From: JBFYKJ01 sp041306005
GTDB taxonomy: Archaea; Altiarchaeota; Altiarchaeia; JAFGQM01
Length of the DNA stretch: 5,029 nt
Assembly: GCA_041306005.1 (NCBI GenBank)
Contig: JBFYKJ010000029.1
Location: 1 to 5,029 of the forward strand
Direction: 5' to 3'
A program made the translations under genes and the position numbers. Below, piece by piece: positions 4,448-5,029 of this stretch. The notes beneath the pieces were generated by a model, which saw only the letters and a list, made by a program, of their open reading frames with translations, was not told the DNA's origin and did not search any database. Every line of letters begins with the position of its first letter. The first letter of the stretch is position 1.

Positions 4448-5029
4448 TGCAGAACTGGCAGGATGAATATAAACGGAAACTGATCTCGGCCGAGGAAGCC
4501 GCGAACAAGGTGAAATCGGGCGATAATTTGGCATTCACCGCCGGGCGCGAGGCGCTCACCGTAGGCATGTCCATCGCCGCCCGACTGGGCGAGCTAAAAG
4601 GCGTCAAGATCGCCGTTCCCTCGCCGGGCTACGACTTCGGCTGGTACGATGAGGGCTGGAACGAGTCCTTCGATATAACGATATCGTGGCCCACGGCCAC
4701 GGTGCAGGACATGCTGGACCAGAGAAGGTGCGACGTGAACCTGCCTCTCATCATCCCGTTCTCCACCGAGGGCGAACCCCCCGACGTACTGCTCACCGAG
4801 GTAACACCACCCGACGAGCGCGGTTTCTGCAGCTTCGGCGCGTCGCTGTGGAGCAAGCGCCAGCAGATAAAACACGCCAAATTAACGATCGCCGAGGTCA
4901 ACGACCGCCTCATCCGCACCCACGGCGACAACTATGTGCACGTATCAGAGATCGATTATTTCGTCATTCATGAATCTCGCTCCGGCACGCCGGGAACCGG
5001 CAGCCTGGGCGGCCGCGTGGTCAAAGAGC
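4447..5029 (+). CDS. Acetyl-CoA hydrolase/4-hydroxybutyrate-type CoA-transferase, N-terminal part, cut by window edge
   Basis: The frame opens at ATG 4447, whose A is the last base of the preceding TAA (TAATG overlap), with GAGGG at 4436-4440 as ribosome binding site. It stays open to the window end, giving 194 residues of a family usually of 430-500. Matches to the N-terminal domain of the acetyl-CoA hydrolase/4-hydroxybutyrate CoA-transferase family are WQDEYKRKLISAEEA (4-18), VKSGDNLAF (22-30), VTPPDERGFCSFG (119-131), LTIAEVNDRLIRTHGD (146-161) and VSEIDYFV (166-173). Family I enzymes form a glutamyl-CoA intermediate; the catalytic Glu lies in the second half, outside the window, so activity cannot be judged. 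It would attach CoA to, or remove it from, an organic acid using a partner such as acetate or acetyl-CoA. As the fourth gene of the operon it probably activates the substrate or releases the product of the crotonase steps. Confidence 0.92.
   Translation, partial: MQNWQDEYKRKLISAEEAANKVKSGDNLAFTAGREALTVGMSIAARLGELKGVKIAVPSPGYDFGWYDEGWNESFDITISWPTATVQDMLDQRRCDVNLPLIIPFSTEGEPPDVLLTEVTPPDERGFCSFGASLWSKRQQIKHAKLTIAEVNDRLIRTHGDNYVHVSEIDYFVIHESRSGTPGTGSLGGRVVKE

Overview
The window looks like bacterial chromosomal DNA of moderately high GC content, with dense acyl-CoA metabolism genes and intergenic repeats. The gene types (family III CoA-transferase, several crotonases, an acetyl-CoA hydrolase/4-hydroxybutyrate-type CoA-transferase), the frequent use of ATA codons in otherwise GC-rich genes, and the CATTGCGAG-type palindromic repeat suggest an anaerobic sediment or groundwater bacterium. 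Dehalococcoidia-like Chloroflexota is my best guess, and a Desulfobacterota-type lineage is possible. This is inference; no marker gene is present.

Layout. (1) Bases 1-893, + strand: the C-terminal roughly three quarters of a CaiB/BaiF (family III) CoA-transferase whose start lies left of the window. (2) Bases 894-993: a short spacer holding a long-range palindromic repeat. (3) Bases 994-1353, - strand: a small zinc-ribbon protein with a tail made of two 33-residue tandem repeats. It is preceded on its own strand by a perfect TTGACA-N17-TATAAT promoter and a leader of about 97 nt. (4) Bases 1354-1743: a 390-base intergenic region, first very AT-rich (promoters) and then a cluster of GC-rich hairpins, ending in a good promoter and ribosome binding site for the next operon. 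(5) Bases 1744-5029, + strand: a tight operon of three tandem crotonase-fold (enoyl-CoA hydratase/isomerase family) paralogues and the N-terminal half of an acetyl-CoA hydrolase/CoA-transferase that runs off the right edge. The junctions are TAA-AG-ATG, TAA-AG-ATG and an overlapping TAATG.

How it fits together. The operon probably encodes a CoA-thioester pathway: the CoA-transferase would activate an organic acid or release the product acid, and the crotonases would transform the acyl-CoA. None of the three crotonases keeps the two catalytic glutamates of classical enoyl-CoA hydratase. They are therefore unlikely to be simple beta-oxidation hydratases and could be isomerases, C-C hydrolases, or catalytic and structural partners in a mixed oligomer. 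The substrate cannot be read from the sequence. The upstream CaiB-type gene is biochemically compatible but is separated by a gene on the opposite strand, so it belongs to another transcription unit.
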